A stretch of DNA of 25,029 nucleotides, taken from positions 1 to 25,029 of the IMG/VR virus record IMGVR_UViG_3300032731_001196; one strand, written 5' to 3'. The position numbers were made by a program, and so were the translations under genes. Below are positions 1-4,949 of this stretch, one piece after another. The notes under the pieces were generated by a model. It saw only the letters and a program-made list of their open reading frames with translations. It had not been told where the DNA came from and ran no database searches. How positions within the stretch are numbered: position 1 is the stretch's first letter; each line of letters begins with the position of its first letter. This DNA is from a virus.

Positions 1-15
1 CCACAGATCCGGCGC

Positions 16-36
16 CTTTCTTATAAGATAAGAAAG
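16..36. repeat. Perfect 9-bp inverted repeat
   Basis: CTTTCTTAT, spacer AAG, then ATAAGAAAG: a perfect 9-bp dyad with a 3-nt centre. As DNA it could be an operator for a dimeric repressor; as RNA it is a hairpin, with no U-tract after it on either strand. It directly follows a GATCCGG word at position 6. Confidence 0.55.
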
Positions 37-98
37 TAAACCACTGAAAACAAACTCTTTACGTGTCGCATAAGGTTTATTATGTCAACTATTCCAGG

Positions 99-146
99 GA
101 TCCGGCCAGAATCGCCGAGATCCGGCCACATCCGGCCACATCCGGC
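99..146. repeat. 10-bp phased TCCGGCC repeats
   Basis: TCCGGCCAGA at 101-110, TCCGGCCACA at 121-130 and 131-140, and a partial TCCGGC at 141-146. All lie in one 10-bp register, with one degenerate unit (ATCGCCGAGA) at 111-120. The spacing puts every copy on the same face of the helix, as in iteron or multi-operator sites. The first and second copies extend to GATCCGG at 99 and 119. Confidence 0.6.
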
Positions 147-243
147 AGCCGGCGCCACACGTGGGCTCTCCTTCAATCGAAAGGGGTCTATGGGGCTTAT
201 CAAACGATCCCCCCCTTATATATACATTACATGGTTCTGGTAT

Positions 244-267
244 AAAAAAAATTTCTATAGATATAGA
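244..267 (-). terminator. Possible intrinsic terminator of leftward operon
   Basis: Read leftward, TCTAT-ATCT-ATAGA forms a 5-bp stem with a 4-nt loop. It is followed by AA and eight U (A-run 244-251 on the plus strand). It sits about 40 bases past the stop of the last leftward gene. The stem is short and A/U-rich, so termination would be weak unless the longer flanking sequence helps. Confidence 0.4.
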
Positions 268-302
268 GTTCCTCTCTCAGTCCTCAAAAAGTTTCTTCCC
301 CC

Positions 303-551
303 TCAGTTCTTAGGATTTTTCTTTTTCCACTTCGTAAAAGGTCCGGAGTAGAAGTCTTTGAATCTTTGTTTTCTCATTTCATGGTAGGACAGGGGAGGAT
401 CCGGAGGCTTAAATTTTTCTTCTGGAGGCTCTGGAAAGGCGATCCATTTTTCATCAAATTCCTTTTCCCACTTCTTAAAAACCTTATCTCCTTTTCTTTG
501 TAGGCGCCAGACTTTGTAAGTGATCCGGATCCAGTTTTTCCAGTTTCTCAT
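303..551 (-). CDS. Small basic hypothetical protein
   Basis: 82 residues, not recognised. The protein is strongly basic and aromatic, with many Lys, Trp and Phe residues, a proline-rich centre (FPEPPEEKFKPPDPP around residues 39-53) and a Lys-rich C-terminus. No membrane segment, Cys motif or catalytic signature is visible. The start overlaps the stop of the upstream gene by four bases (ATGA), which favours this start and translational coupling. It is the last gene of the leftward operon, followed by a possible terminator. The Lys/Trp/Pro composition would suit nucleic-acid binding, but that is only a guess. Confidence 0.65.
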   Translation of the reverse strand: MRNWKNWIRITYKVWRLQRKGDKVFKKWEKEFDEKWIAFPEPPEEKFKPPDPPLSYHEMRKQRFKDFYSGPFTKWKKKNPKN

Positions 552-733
552 TTTTCATCCTTATCGACAAAGCCGATCGCGTTTGCTGGATCTGAGTATC
601 CTTTGATATTGGATGCTTCGGTTTCTTTAATGGCCAGGAGAAATTTCTTGGTTGCGTTTTTCGATTTAGATAGTGGAGTGGAGACGGTGATCGAGATGGA
701 TCCCTCATAGGTTAGGGTTATAAACTGTCTCAT
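548..733 (-). CDS. Small hypothetical protein
   Basis: 61 residues, not recognised. The N-terminal half looks like a beta hairpin (RQFITLTYEGSISITVST), followed by a Lys-rich helix (KSKNATKKFLLAIKETEAS) and a short Asp/Lys tail. This may be a compact alpha/beta fold. It is joined to the genes on both sides by four-base ATGA overlaps, the operon's usual junction, which supports both its start and its reality. No enzymatic motif is seen. Confidence 0.65.
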   Translation of the reverse strand: MRQFITLTYEGSISITVSTPLSKSKNATKKFLLAIKETEASNIKGYSDPANAIGFVDKDEK

Positions 734-939
734 CTTGGTCTCGGGAATTCTACTTCCTGGATCCTGGCTGAGAGATCGAAGACGATTTTTTTTGCCTCTA
801 TGCAGCTCAATAAGATTTCCATCGATTTATGAGGTCTGGATTCGACGATCGACAGAGTGATGCAGTCCTGGCCGTGTTCTAGGCAAACGAACTTGGCTTT
901 CTCGATCTTTGTTAAAGCGAATGTTTTTGCGTTACTCAT
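730..939 (-). CDS. Small hypothetical protein
   Basis: 69 residues from the start chosen here (MSNAKTFALT). An in-frame ATG four codons upstream exists. The inner ATG is preferred because it gives the ATGA overlap with the upstream stop seen at other junctions of this operon, and a GGA lies seven bases before it. The protein has Cys at residues 19, 26 and 46 in a mixed alpha/beta context (KAKFVCLEHGQDCITLSI) and ends PRPR. No known family was recognised, and the cysteines do not form a clear zinc motif. Confidence 0.6.
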   Translation of the reverse strand: MSNAKTFALTKIEKAKFVCLEHGQDCITLSIVESRPHKSMEILLSCIEAKKIVFDLSARIQEVEFPRPR

Positions 940-1145
940 GGCCTGTTCCATCCTATCCCTTCGTAGTAATCGAGCTCATCCTTGCAAACCCAATATGACA
1001 TCGGGACGAGATCGACGCGTATGAGAAATATGAGGCCGTCGAAATCAGCCAGGTAGATATTATTGTCCAGTTTGATTTTTCCGGCTCTTACCCTTCGTAT
1101 GATCAGCCGGCGATTTTTTTCCCAGGGTGTTAGTTTTTTAGTCAT
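936..1145 (-). CDS. Small basic hypothetical protein
   Basis: 69 residues from the inner start MTKKLTPWEK. A longer frame begins ten codons earlier, but the inner ATG gives the ATGA overlap with the upstream stop. The N-terminus is very basic (KNRRLIIRRVRAGKIK); then comes a beta-rich middle (IYLADFDGLIFLIRVDLV) and an aromatic acidic C-terminus (YWVCKDELDYYEG). A basic arm plus a beta core would fit a small nucleic-acid-binding protein, but no family was recognised. Confidence 0.6.
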   Translation of the reverse strand: MTKKLTPWEKNRRLIIRRVRAGKIKLDNNIYLADFDGLIFLIRVDLVPMSYWVCKDELDYYEGIGWNRP

Positions 1146-1489
1146 TTTACTTGGTATGGCCAGAGGCGCTTGCATTTAGAGCCGTAGAGTTTTAATTTCT
1201 GGATCCCAGGGAAGTGTGGATCTTCTATAAGAGTGACGCAATTTCTATGTTTACACTTTGGGCAGCTCCGGTTATACAGGACCCACTCAGGTTCCGGCTG
1301 GCGCAGTTTTTCGGCAAATGTTGTTCCCTTTTTTTGTGCCGGCATCTCGTTTTTTTCACTGGCCTCGATGAGGAGGTTGATTTTTTTTACGACTTCGAGC
1401 TGATCCTCCAGACAGTTACTAGGATAGGTGTGATCAATGACGATCACTTTTCCGTCTGTCATTATTTTTCTTACATTAATTGTGCTCAT
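1142..1489 (-). CDS. Hypothetical protein with C-terminal Cys cluster
   Basis: 115 residues. The N-terminal part (residues 1-50) looks alpha/beta, with the strand KVIVIDHTYPSN and a Leu/Lys-rich helix. The C-terminal part carries CPKCKHRNC followed about 20 residues later by SKCKR, giving four cysteines that could bind one zinc in a ribbon-like fold. A good Shine-Dalgarno site (AAGGAG, five bases before ATG) and the ATGA overlap with the upstream gene fix the start. The neighbouring upstream gene also carries a CxxC motif. Function unknown; a small zinc-containing regulator is possible. Confidence 0.65.
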   Translation of the reverse strand: MSTINVRKIMTDGKVIVIDHTYPSNCLEDQLEVVKKINLLIEASEKNEMPAQKKGTTFAEKLRQPEPEWVLYNRSCPKCKHRNCVTLIEDPHFPGIQKLKLYGSKCKRLWPYQVK

Positions 1490-1782
1490 GTTTTCTCCTT
1501 CTTGAAGTTAAATTTCATCACTCTTCTTTTATAGACGATCGGCTTGGAGAAGAGCTCTCCTTCCCGAGGAATGATTTGGACTTCCTTGGACCAGGGGAGA
1601 GTGGTTGTCATTTTCTCTGCCAGGATCCGGACTTCCCATCCATATTCTTTGCAGTAGTGAGACCCCTTAATTGTCTGTGCCGGCCCAGGGCAGCTCGGGC
1701 CAGCTCCGCGTGTGATGGTCAGTAGGATGAGATCCTTACACAGTGGACACGTTGTAAATCGTGGTATTGGATATGTGCTCAT
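1486..1782 (-). CDS. Hypothetical protein with N-terminal Cys motif
   Basis: 98 residues. The N-terminus has CPLC (residues 12-15), then a Cys-Pro-Gly-Pro and one more Cys by residue 45, a possible four-Cys zinc site. The C-terminal half is basic, ending RRVMKFNFKKEKT, with a Trp/Pro centre (TTTLPWSKEVQIIPR). The ATG lies one base after the TAA of the upstream nuclease-like gene in that gene's intact frame. If the upstream gene is read in the -1 frame, it overlaps its stop by the standard ATGA. No family recognised. Confidence 0.6.
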   Translation of the reverse strand: MSTYPIPRFTTCPLCKDLILLTITRGAGPSCPGPAQTIKGSHYCKEYGWEVRILAEKMTTTLPWSKEVQIIPREGELFSKPIVYKRRVMKFNFKKEKT

Positions 1783-1867
1783 TTTATGCCCAGGAGCTGC
1801 CGGAGCTCGGAGAGGTTCTTGTGGAGATCATCACAGTGGAGGACACAGTTGCCTTTCGAAATGTTTT
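1779..1867 (-). other. -1-frame C-terminal segment of the nuclease-like gene
   Basis: In the frame one base back from the nuclease-like gene, the sequence downstream of the A-run reads as a mixed-charge amphipathic protein end: NISKGNCVLHC, then DDLHKNLSELRQLLGIK. It stops with a TGA sharing four bases with the ATG of the following gene. The intact 0-frame end instead leaves a one-base gap. Composition and junction type both mark this as the original C-terminus. Confidence 0.6.
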
Positions 1868-2299
1868 CTGGCTCATCAGCTCTCCGTGGAAAGCCCATCC
1901 CATTATCCCATGGCGCTGATAAATACTGTGAGTGGATCCGGCCACCAGGATATAAACGTCGGCATGATATTCAGCTCCAATCTTGTAGGCTGGATTTGAG
2001 AGTTTTGGATTCGAGGTGTTTTCCGTATGCTTGACATCGATGGTGACTCCAGTGGGTGCCACAAAATCGATCCCTCCCTTTCGTGGAGTTGTGTCTTTGT
2101 CCATCGGCCAGCCTGTCCAAATGGAAACAACCATTTCTCCTACAGCTCCCTGGACATTGATCCCTTTAGGATCCTTTCTGGAGTAGATCTTTTCTTTGGC
2201 TCCTGCAGCAAGATCTCTCTTTCGCCGTTCCTCGCCGATCTCCTCAGCCTCTTGGAATTGCTCCGGAGTAAGTTCGATGACAATGATCGGGTAACTCAT
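1784..2299 (-). CDS. PD-(D/E)XK nuclease-like protein, C-terminus frame-disrupted
   Basis: 171 residues as read. The core resembles small PD-(D/E)XK nuclease-fold proteins: a helix with GEMVVSIWTG (Glu55), then GGIDFVAPTG (Asp78), the strand TIDVKHTE (Asp88, Lys90), the strand ADVYILVAG, and GIMGWAFHGELM. After residue 145 the frame becomes a Ser/Thr-rich tail that does not look like a folded protein. The -1 frame instead encodes NISKGNCVLHCDDLHKNLSE and runs to a TGA that overlaps the next ATG as ATGA. One extra A in the A4 run (plus-strand T-run 1864-1867) would join the two parts into about 173 residues. A sequencing error or a real one-base deletion is likelier than programmed slippage. 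Possible roles are DNA processing or host-DNA attack, not shown. Confidence 0.65.
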   Translation of the reverse strand: MSYPIIVIELTPEQFQEAEEIGEERRKRDLAAGAKEKIYSRKDPKGINVQGAVGEMVVSIWTGWPMDKDTTPRKGGIDFVAPTGVTIDVKHTENTSNPKLSNPAYKIGAEYHADVYILVAGSTHSIYQRHGIMGWAFHGELMSQKTFRKATVSSTVMISTRTSPSSGSSWA

Positions 2300-2580
2300 A
2301 GGACCTGATCTTTAGTTGGATTCTCATCGGACGCCAGCAGCCAGGCGTGGAGTCCTACGGCTCGGTTCCTGGAATTTGCGCTGACCTCTTCAAACTGATT
2401 TCCGAGACAATGTATGCAGCTTTCGTGTGGGACGTCTGTGATTTTCTCGATCGTTCCGAGGCCTTTTTTTCTAACTGAGTCCCGAGCTTTTATGAAATGA
2501 TCCATACAGTTGAAGAAGATGGTCTTATCATTACCAGGCATTGTTATGATACATAGATAGACGGCTTGTTTGGATGGCAT
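2296..2580 (-). CDS. Small hypothetical protein with CxxC
   Basis: 94 residues, not recognised. It starts with a beta-like strand (QAVYLCIITM), followed by a helix rich in Asp and Lys (NCMDHFIKARDSVRKKG), a CIHC pair at residues 55-58, and a C-terminal helix AVGLHAWLLASDE. GGAGG lies five bases before the ATG, and the ATG overlaps the upstream TAA by one base (TAATG). Cys10, Cys25, Cys55 and Cys58 could form a metal site, but the spacing matches no family I know. Confidence 0.6.
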   Translation of the reverse strand: MPSKQAVYLCIITMPGNDKTIFFNCMDHFIKARDSVRKKGLGTIEKITDVPHESCIHCLGNQFEEVSANSRNRAVGLHAWLLASDENPTKDQVL

Positions 2581-2876
2581 TATTTCCTCCGTTTTTTTGG
2601 GATCTTATAGTTGAAGATTTTCGTATTCTCTTTTGGCTTAGGGACCTTTTTAAACAAGGTCCGTTCACAGGACATGGAAACTGGATACTGGAATTTTGTG
2701 TCGTAGGTGTAGATCCATACGTGGCCGAAGATCACGGCGCGGATCCTGTCCATAAAACTGAGCTTCCAGCAGGAGATCCAGCCTTTGTCTGTTTTGCAGA
2801 CAGGGAGCTTCCCTTGCTTGGTTCCTTTGACCGGCATGAGAGTGGCGTTTTTTTCCGGAAACTCAATCGGACGCAT
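2580..2876 (-). CDS. Conserved small phage protein (ISCWKLS family)
   Basis: 98 residues. The layout matches a small hypothetical protein seen in many unrelated tailed phages, by my memory of such sequences: an N-terminal MRPIEFPEKNATL, then WISCWKLSFMDRIRAVIFG, VWIYTY and a PVSM segment. The usual core reads roughly CISCWKLSxxERxxxLxFGxVW and is followed by QPPV; here QPPV is QYPV. The C-terminus here is extended by a basic tail (KENTKIFNYKIPKKRRK). The molecular role of the family is not known to me. It is coupled to the next gene by a TAATG overlap. Confidence 0.7.
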   Translation of the reverse strand: MRPIEFPEKNATLMPVKGTKQGKLPVCKTDKGWISCWKLSFMDRIRAVIFGHVWIYTYDTKFQYPVSMSCERTLFKKVPKPKENTKIFNYKIPKKRRK

Positions 2877-3132
2877 CGAGGATCCCCTTGAGTCTTTTCA
2901 GCTTATTGATCTTATGTAGTTTTACCATGTCCCTACAGCCGAAAACTATCTCGAGCTGCTCAATCATGATCTCGACATCGGCCATCTCTTCGAAGATGTG
3001 CTGCTGATCAGTGTGGAGAAGGGCAAGAGTGAGCTCACACAGATCCTCTATGGCCTTTAAGATCTGTGAGTCAGCTCCCCACTTCTCAAGAGATTTTTTG
3101 TAAAGCCGTATTTTGTGTTTTGGATCTTGCAT
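2863..3132 (-). CDS. MazG-type nucleotide pyrophosphohydrolase
   Basis: 89 residues from the ATG with the best ribosome site (GGGAG, six bases before); an in-frame ATG 13 codons earlier lacks one. The all-alpha MazG/NTP-PPase metal-binding pattern is visible: EDLCE (residues 29-33) and EEMAD (48-52), inside helices QILKAIEDLCELTLALLH and HIFEEMADVEIMIEQLEIVF. This family hydrolyses nucleoside triphosphates to monophosphate and pyrophosphate. In phages it is thought to adjust nucleotide or alarmone pools. The usual EExxE first motif is EDxxE here. It overlaps the upstream gene by 47 bases, an exception in this operon. Confidence 0.85.
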   Translation of the reverse strand: MQDPKHKIRLYKKSLEKWGADSQILKAIEDLCELTLALLHTDQQHIFEEMADVEIMIEQLEIVFGCRDMVKLHKINKLKRLKGILDASD

Positions 3133-3376
3133 TTTTACTCCCTGATAAAATTGGCAATTTGGCATAGGCATATCTGCCTTTATATTTTTGTTCGATATAC
3201 ATCTTCTCGAGTTCCAGGATGATCTCCTGGAAGTCTTTGTTCATCTGCTCGATGAAAGCAGCTCCAGGATCCTTTCCTGCCTCCAGCTCGAGCCCATCAA
3301 GGCGCACGTCGATCTCGATTTTATATTGGTACCTGGCAGGATCTTGTGTGATTGTAAATTTAATATCGTCTTTCAC
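3086..3376 (-). CDS. Hypothetical protein
   Basis: 96 residues, not recognised. The N-terminal half is beta-rich (DIKFTITQDPARYQYKIEID, then VRLDGLELEAG). The middle is a long acidic helix (NKDFQEIILELEKMYIEQK). The last 30 residues are basic and lie over the start of the MazG gene. The ATG makes the usual four-base overlap with the upstream stop. The long downstream overlap is odd: one extra A in the CAAAAA run near 3166-3170 would end the protein soon after MYIEQK, so the last stretch may be an artefact of an indel. Confidence 0.6.
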   Translation of the reverse strand: MKDDIKFTITQDPARYQYKIEIDVRLDGLELEAGKDPGAAFIEQMNKDFQEIILELEKMYIEQKYKGRYAYAKLPILSGSKNARSKTQNTALQKIS

Positions 3377-3711
3377 CGGATAAGGCCCCTCCTTCTGGAT
3401 TCTTCCTCGATTGCATCCTGGTCCAGGATCTTATTGACCTGAATTTGCATCATCTCTCCATGGCGCTTGAGAAAGGCTTTGAGTTCAAAAGGATCCGGAC
3501 ACTCCATCTCGAGGAGATATTTGCCCATGGCGTCCATCATCTTCTGCCCCATGACTATTGAGGCGCCCATGATCTTTGCCTCCAGGAGCCTATTGTGCCG
3601 AGGCATGCCGGTTGTGTCAGGGAAGTGAAGGAAGAACAGGTCAAACAATTCCTCTTTCAGCTCCGGATCCCAAAGAGCACTCACCATGCGATCGTAATTT
3701 ATTTTATACAT
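3373..3711 (-). CDS. Helical hypothetical protein
   Basis: 112 residues, predicted mostly helical: ELKEELFDLFFLHF, then NRLLEAKIMGASIVMGQKMM, then PFELKAFLKRHGEMMQIQVN, ending in RRRGLIR. It is Met-rich in the centre. No motif for catalysis or DNA binding was identified. A GGAGG sits ten bases before the ATG, and the start shares one base with the upstream stop (TGATG). The stop forms ATGA with the next gene. Function unknown. Confidence 0.65.
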   Translation of the reverse strand: MYKINYDRMVSALWDPELKEELFDLFFLHFPDTTGMPRHNRLLEAKIMGASIVMGQKMMDAMGKYLLEMECPDPFELKAFLKRHGEMMQIQVNKILDQDAIEEESRRRGLIR

Positions 3712-3896
3712 CAGTGTCGTACCTCCGGTTTCAATTTGTAGATTTCTTTCTCTGCCAGGTAGAGTTCATGTTCTGTGGATCTCACAGACATTACTCCGAG
3801 AGTATAGATCATCCAGTTCACAAGGACCTGCTGGTCCGGAAGTCGCCTAACTGCATCTCGGAAGATCCCCAGGAATTTCTCTGCATTTTCACTCAT
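3711..3896 (-). CDS. Small helical hypothetical protein
   Basis: 61 residues from MSENAEKFLG. A longer frame starts 15 codons upstream, but the inner ATG is preceded by a GA-rich ribosome site (AGAGAGAG, about six bases before) and overlaps the upstream stop as ATGAGTGA. Helices are likely over ENAEKFLGIFRDAVRRLP and TEHELYLAEKEIYKLK, linked by VLVNWMIYTLGVMSV. No family recognised. The alternation of charged and aliphatic residues suggests a small helical protein or a subunit of an oligomer. Confidence 0.65.
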   Translation of the reverse strand: MSENAEKFLGIFRDAVRRLPDQQVLVNWMIYTLGVMSVRSTEHELYLAEKEIYKLKPEVRH

Positions 3897-4377
3897 GCTT
3901 ATCTCTCTCTTGTTGAGCCCTGAGGTTGGCCAGGAGAGCATCCATGGTCATGCTGTCGAATCCACTTCCACCCAATCCAGCCCTATCCATCATTGTTCCA
4001 TAAAGATCTCCATGGGCTCTCCCGAGTCCGGATCCCATGTTTCCAAACATTCCCTGCATCTGAGAGTTCCTTTCGTTCATGGCCTGCTGGATGAGAGCAT
4101 CGATCTTTGACTTTTTTTTCAGCTCCTCATCTTCTCTCGCTTTGAATTCTCCCCAATTCTTTGTTTCGATAAGATCCTTTTTGAACTTCGCGTAGGCCGC
4201 ATAAAAGACATTGTTTGCCTGTCTGAACCCTTCGAGCCGGCAGAGATCCTTTTTGATTCGGTCTCGTTTCTCAGACTCTTTGAATCCAGCTTTCATTCCC
4301 TGCTGCAGGCCCATCTTAAAAACCAGGTTGACAAGATAGACGAGAGCTCCTATGGCGATAAGATATAGAAAAGCCAT
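3889..4377 (-). CDS. Membrane-anchored coiled-coil protein
   Basis: 162 residues. Residues 2-22 (AFLYLIAIGALVYLVNLVF) form one N-terminal membrane segment. A highly charged helical region follows (residues 30-105, rich in Lys, Glu and Asp), then a Met/Gly-rich part (QGMFGNMGSGLGRAHGDLY) and a final helix. The likely topology is an inner-membrane anchor with the charged part in the cytoplasm. It has the strongest ribosome site of the left arm, AAGGAGGTGA four bases before ATG. Upstream is a 9-bp inverted repeat whose right arm can also pair with that site, so translation may be structurally controlled. Function unknown. Confidence 0.7.
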   Translation of the reverse strand: MAFLYLIAIGALVYLVNLVFKMGLQQGMKAGFKESEKRDRIKKDLCRLEGFRQANNVFYAAYAKFKKDLIETKNWGEFKAREDEELKKKSKIDALIQQAMNERNSQMQGMFGNMGSGLGRAHGDLYGTMMDRAGLGGSGFDSMTMDALLANLRAQQERDKHE

Positions 4378-4395
4378 TGTTCACCTCCTTGTAAG

Positions 4396-4429
4396 GTGGA
4401 GGCCGGACAGATTCGAGAGAGGGATCCCA
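4396..4429. repeat. Composite repeat, copy 1
   Basis: GTGGAG (4396-4401), 13 unrelated bases, then GAGAGAGGGATCCCA (4415-4429). The same two blocks with the same 13-base gap recur at 4916-4949. The long block lies in the loop of an AGGCC/GGCCT hairpin in both places. Confidence 0.65.
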
Positions 4430-4452
4430 AAGTCTGTTTTAGACCGGCCTCC
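4398..4452 (-). promoter_or_regulatory. Hairpin with alternative pairing to Shine-Dalgarno site
   Basis: In the leftward transcript GGAGGCCGG (4452-4444) pairs perfectly with CCGGCCUCC (4406-4398). An inner ACAGA/UCUGU stem and a GGGAUCCC palindrome lie in the loop. The CCUCC end of the right arm can instead pair with GGAGG of the next gene's ribosome site (4388-4384), and CACCU with AGGUG. The two folds exclude each other, as in attenuators and riboswitch expression platforms. No U-tract follows, so it is not an ordinary terminator. Confidence 0.5.
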
Positions 4453-4769
4453 TAATGTGCAATTTTGGATCCAGGTCCAGCCTTCAACGGTTCTTTCCTG
4501 ACGATGATCTTCCGGATAACACCTGGGGGATAGAAGACCTCAACCTCTATTCCCTTGTCCTTCATGTTTAGATTGATCCCTTCTTTGATGATAGTGTCTC
4601 TCATCTTTTTCGATTGTTCTTTGTTCTCGTACTGGAAGATAACCGTTTCCTGGTCTTTTGGATCCTTATGATCGGATAAAATCACGATCATATTATAGAT
4701 AAATTTACCTATTTCGATAACTGATCCACCGATAATTGGAAGGCCTTTACTTTCATTTATTTTTTTCAT
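4452..4769 (-). CDS. Hypothetical protein, first gene of leftward operon
   Basis: 105 residues, not recognised. It is mixed alpha/beta: GGSVIEIGKFIYNMIVILSD, VIFQYENKEQSKKMRDTIIK, GIEVEVFYPPGVIRKIIVRK. There is no Shine-Dalgarno site. A consensus promoter ends seven bases before the ATG, so the transcript would begin at or next to the start codon (leaderless). Being first under a consensus promoter suggests early, strong expression. If the true start were a later ATG (residue 27), the N-terminal strand would be lost, so the first ATG is kept. The stop codon lies just inside the left arm of the downstream hairpin. Confidence 0.65.
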   Translation of the reverse strand: MKKINESKGLPIIGGSVIEIGKFIYNMIVILSDHKDPKDQETVIFQYENKEQSKKMRDTIIKEGINLNMKDKGIEVEVFYPPGVIRKIIVRKEPLKAGPGSKIAH

Positions 4770-4776
4770 ACTTACT

Positions 4777-4804
4777 ATAATACAAACTGTGCAAGATCTG
4801 TCAA
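4777..4804 (-). promoter_or_regulatory. Sigma70-type leftward promoter
   Basis: On the minus strand TTGACA (4804-4799), a 16-base spacer, and TATTAT (4782-4777): a perfect -35 and five of six matches at -10. The initiator falls within a base or so of the ATG at 4769, giving a leaderless or nearly leaderless mRNA for the first leftward gene. Confidence 0.7.
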
Positions 4805-4872
4805 GTATTATTTTAAATTTCGCAGTATATATCTCAATCTGAAAATAAATCGCACATTTGGTACATTAATCC

Positions 4873-4901
4873 TTGACAAATACAAAATATCGTGTATTCC
4901 T
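4873..4901 (+). promoter_or_regulatory. Possible rightward promoter
   Basis: TTGACA (4873-4878) is a perfect -35 facing right. The best -10 is weak: TATTCC (4895-4900, 16-base spacer) or ATTCCT with an upstream TG. It could drive the small basic gene and the terminase genes. The weak -10 would suit an activator-dependent or late promoter, but no activator site is evident. Confidence 0.4.
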
Positions 4902-4915
4902 TAAATAGACAGAGC

Positions 4916-4949
4916 GTGGAGTAAGGCCATGTAAGAGAGAGGGATCCCA
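4916..4949. repeat. Composite repeat, copy 2
   Basis: GTGGAG (4916-4921), 13 bases, then GAGAGAGGGATCCCA (4935-4949), matching copy 1 at 4396-4429 block for block. Here the GAGAGG also serves as the ribosome site of the gene whose ATG is at 4949. The block is flanked by AGGCC (4924-4928) and GGCCT (4957-4961), which can pair. A shorter inverted relative (GAGAGGGAT on the minus strand) occurs at 5150-5158. Confidence 0.65.

Larger units (their letters stand above)
1..302. other. Left-end non-coding/control region
   Basis: No open frame here has a credible ribosome site or protein-like composition; the frames that exist run through repeats. The stretch holds a perfect 9-bp inverted repeat (16-36), a cluster of 10-bp phased TCCGGCC repeats (99-146), three GATCCGG words, and an AT-rich hairpin plus A-run (244-267) that reads as a terminator for the leftward operon. 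It could be the junction between that operon and whatever lies to the left, or part of an origin or control locus; neither can be shown from the sequence alone. Confidence 0.5.

Noticed and set aside
63-351. Short plus-strand open frames of 60 and 89 residues at the left end
   Set aside because: They run through the phased repeats, have no Shine-Dalgarno site, and their composition follows the repeat rather than a protein fold.
484-708. 74-residue minus-strand open frame
   Set aside because: It lies across two genes already joined by an ATGA overlap, in another frame, and has no ribosome site of its own.
1855-1875. Programmed -1 frameshift in the nuclease-like gene
   Set aside because: The CAG-AAA-ACA context is not a good slippery heptamer: slipping AAA onto GAA mismatches the first position, and the 0 frame continues open. 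An indel explains it more simply.
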